Shown: in pieces, positions 13,325 through 14,966 of the stretch
Layout of the letters: every line of letters begins with the position of its first letter
Numbering within the stretch: position 1 is the stretch's first letter
Assembly (NCBI GenBank): GCA_036402115.1
Contig: DASWTM010000229.1
Coordinates: 1-14,966 of the forward strand
Source of the DNA: Chryseosolibacter sp036402115
GTDB taxonomy: Bacteria > Bacteroidota > Bacteroidia > Cytophagales > Cyclobacteriaceae
Length of the DNA stretch: 14,966 bases
Reading direction: 5' to 3'
The notes under the pieces: generated by a model
Told to the model about the DNA's origin: nothing
Database searches by the model: none
Seen by the model: the letters and a program-made list of their open reading frames with translations, nothing else
Position numbers and translations under genes: made by a program

Positions 13325-14966
13325 TTACTTCACAAGTTTTTTATACCTAATCCTGTGCGGCTGATCATCACCCAAACGCTTCTTCTTATTCTCTTCGTAA
13401 TCGCTGAATGTTCCTTCATACCAGAACACCTGAGAGTCGCCTTCGAAAGCGAGGATGTGTGTACAAACCCTGTCGAGGAACCAGCGATCGTGGGAAATAA
13501 TCACGGCACAGCCACCGAAGTTTTCCAACGCTTCCTCTAGAGCACGGAGTGTGTTCACGTCAAGATCGTTGGTAGGTTCATCCAACAGCAGGAGGTTTCC
13601 ACCTTGCTTCAAGGCAATCGCAAGGTGAACGCGGTTGCGCATACCACCCGACAGCTCTTTCACTTTCTTTTGTTGATCTGTGCCGTTGAAATTGAATTTG
13701 CCCACATACGCACGTGAATTGATTTCTTTACCACCGATCATCATCAGATCGTTGCCACCCGTGATGGCCTGGAAGACTGTTTCTTCTGGTTTCAGGTCAT
13801 CGTGTTCCTGGTCGACATAGGCGATCTTCACCGTTTCACCAACTTCGAATTTCCCTGCGTCTGGCTTCTCCTTACCAGTGATCATCTTGAACAACGTAGT
13901 CTTTCCAGCACCGTTTGGACCGATGATACCAACAATGCCCGCGGGAGGTAATGTGAAGTTTAGATTTTCATAGAGCAGTTTGTCGCCATACGCTTTCGCC
14001 ACGCCTGAAGCTTCAATAACTTTATTCCCAAGACGTGGCCCTGGAGGAATGAACAATTCGAGCTTTTCTTCTTTGTCTCGCGTCTCCTGGCTCATCAGTT
14101 TATCGTACGCATTCAAACGCGCTTTTCCTTTCGCGTGACGCCCTTTTGGATTCATCCGAACCCACTCCAACTCACGCTCGAGTGCTTTCTGACGTTTTGA
14201 TTCAGTCTTCTCCTCTTGCTGTAGACGCTTCTGCTTTTGCTCCAGCCATGAAGAGTAATTTCCTTTCCATGGAATTCCTTCTCCACGATCCAATTCAAGG
14301 ATCCAGCCTGCAACGTTATCGAGGAAGTAACGGTCGTGGGTAACTGCGATAACCGTTCCTTTGTATTGCTTCAAGTGTTGTTCAAGCCAATGGACTGATT
14401 CTGCGTCCAGGTGGTTGGTTGGTTCATCAAGTAGGAGTACATCTGGCTCCTGGAGAAGCAGACGGCACAAGGCAACACGTCTTTTCTCACCACCGGAAAG
14501 ATTCTCAACCTTTGCATCAGGCGGAGGACAGCGTAGCGCATCCATGGCGCGTTCCAGTTTATGGTCTAGTTCCCACGCATTGACAGCGTCAAGTTTCTCC
14601 TGAATCTGACCTTGCTTTTGAATAAGCTTGTCCATCGCATCGGGGTTTTCCAATACTTCCGGATCAGCAAATTTTTCGTTGATGGCTTCGAATTCCTTCA
14701 GCAGGGAGGATATCTCCTGTACGCCTTCTTCCACGATTTCTTTCACCGTCTTGGTCTTGTCAAGTTTCGGTTCCTGTTCAAGCAAGCCTACACTGAAGCT
14801 CAGGTCAGACACCACCTCGCCCTGAAACTCTTTATCGACACCGGCAATAATCCGCAGGAGGGATGATTTTCCAGATCCGTTAAGACCGAGAACCCCAATC
14901 TTCGCTCCGTAGAAGAATGACAGGTAGATGTTTTTTAAAACTTGTTTGCTGGGAGGGTAAATCTTA
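13325..14966 (-). CDS. ettA: EttA-type ABC-F translation factor (5' end beyond the window)
   Basis: EttA is a soluble ABC-F ATPase that binds the ribosomal E site and gates the first steps of elongation according to energy state. The frame stays open to the window edge, so the gene is cut off at its 5' end and the GTG at 14815 is an internal valine codon. The visible 546 residues begin KIYPPSKQVLKNIYLSFFYG and include the first Walker A GLNGSGKSS (14861-14887). Next come the first LSGGEKRR signature and LLLDEPTNHLD, a charged linker with KQKRLQQEEK (P-site tRNA-interaction motif), a second Walker A GPNGAGKTT, and LSGGMRNRVHLA with LLLDEPTNDLD. With some 10-15 missing residues the length would match E. 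coli EttA (555). Both ATPase sites look intact. Confidence 0.95.
   Translation of the reverse strand, partial: KIYPPSKQVLKNIYLSFFYGAKIGVLGLNGSGKSSLLRIIAGVDKEFQGEVVSDLSFSVGLLEQEPKLDKTKTVKEIVEEGVQEISSLLKEFEAINEKFADPEVLENPDAMDKLIQKQGQIQEKLDAVNAWELDHKLERAMDALRCPPPDAKVENLSGGEKRRVALCRLLLQEPDVLLLDEPTNHLDAESVHWLEQHLKQYKGTVIAVTHDRYFLDNVAGWILELDRGEGIPWKGNYSSWLEQKQKRLQQEEKTESKRQKALERELEWVRMNPKGRHAKGKARLNAYDKLMSQETRDKEEKLELFIPPGPRLGNKVIEASGVAKAYGDKLLYENLNFTLPPAGIVGIIGPNGAGKTTLFKMITGKEKPDAGKFEVGETVKIAYVDQEHDDLKPEETVFQAITGGNDLMMIGGKEINSRAYVGKFNFNGTDQQKKVKELSGGMRNRVHLAIALKQGGNLLLLDEPTNDLDVNTLRALEEALENFGGCAVIISHDRWFLDRVCTHILAFEGDSQVFWYEGTFSDYEENKKKRLGDDQPHRIRYKKLVK

Noticed and set aside
13325..14815. ABC-F gene taken as complete with a start at 14815
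   Set aside because: The frame stays open to the window end and encodes the first Walker A motif upstream of 14815, so the codon there is an internal GTG valine and the gene is truncated by the window.

Overview
The window is a stretch of chromosome that looks like Bacteroidota, most likely a Cytophagales-type bacterium. The signs are: a TPR-like/PD40/CRD/OmpA protein with the architecture of the type IX secretion component PorE; a DUF4421 protein; a small secreted protein carrying a TonB-receptor plug segment; start codons without purine-rich Shine-Dalgarno sequences; and TAnnTTTG-like -7 boxes. The phylum is well supported, but the order is an inference. Most genes are conserved housekeeping genes. 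I see no rRNA, tRNA, CRISPR array, prophage or defence island.

Layout, left to right. 1-115: 3' end of a cobalamin-binding mutase gene. 116-197: short leader with a possible -7 box and a four-copy octamer array. 198-2714: dxr and rseP, 15 nt apart, closed by a strong bidirectional terminator. 2746-3084 (-): small secreted plug-domain protein whose stop codon lies inside that terminator. About 3120-3960: a REP/RAYT-like locus, in which a Y1 (HUH) transposase of about 140 aa on the minus strand is flanked by two direct copies of a palindrome-containing repeat unit and preceded by a structured leader. 4012-5988 (-): PorE-like OmpA-family protein, divergent from lon. 6169-8640: lon. 8734-11165: hslU overlapping a DUF4421 gene by 1 nt. 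11162-11668 (-): SixA-type histidine phosphatase, overlapping DUF4421 tail to tail by 4 nt. 11711-12622: LpxL-like acyltransferase. 12623-13324: a DUF486 membrane protein on the minus strand between clusters of the 9-mer GTGCTCATG, with a separate 18-bp palindrome. 13325 to window end (-): ettA, cut off at its 5' end.

How the genes fit together. dxr feeds isoprenoid synthesis, and rseP is the intramembrane site-2 protease often found next to it. lon and hslU put two ATP-dependent proteolysis systems side by side, but the partner peptidase gene hslV is not in the window. The OmpA-family protein, the DUF4421 protein and the acyltransferase all point to the outer envelope. The most interesting non-housekeeping material is the REP/RAYT-like locus and the intergenic word repeats around the DUF486 gene. 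I do not see a clearly new multi-gene system.
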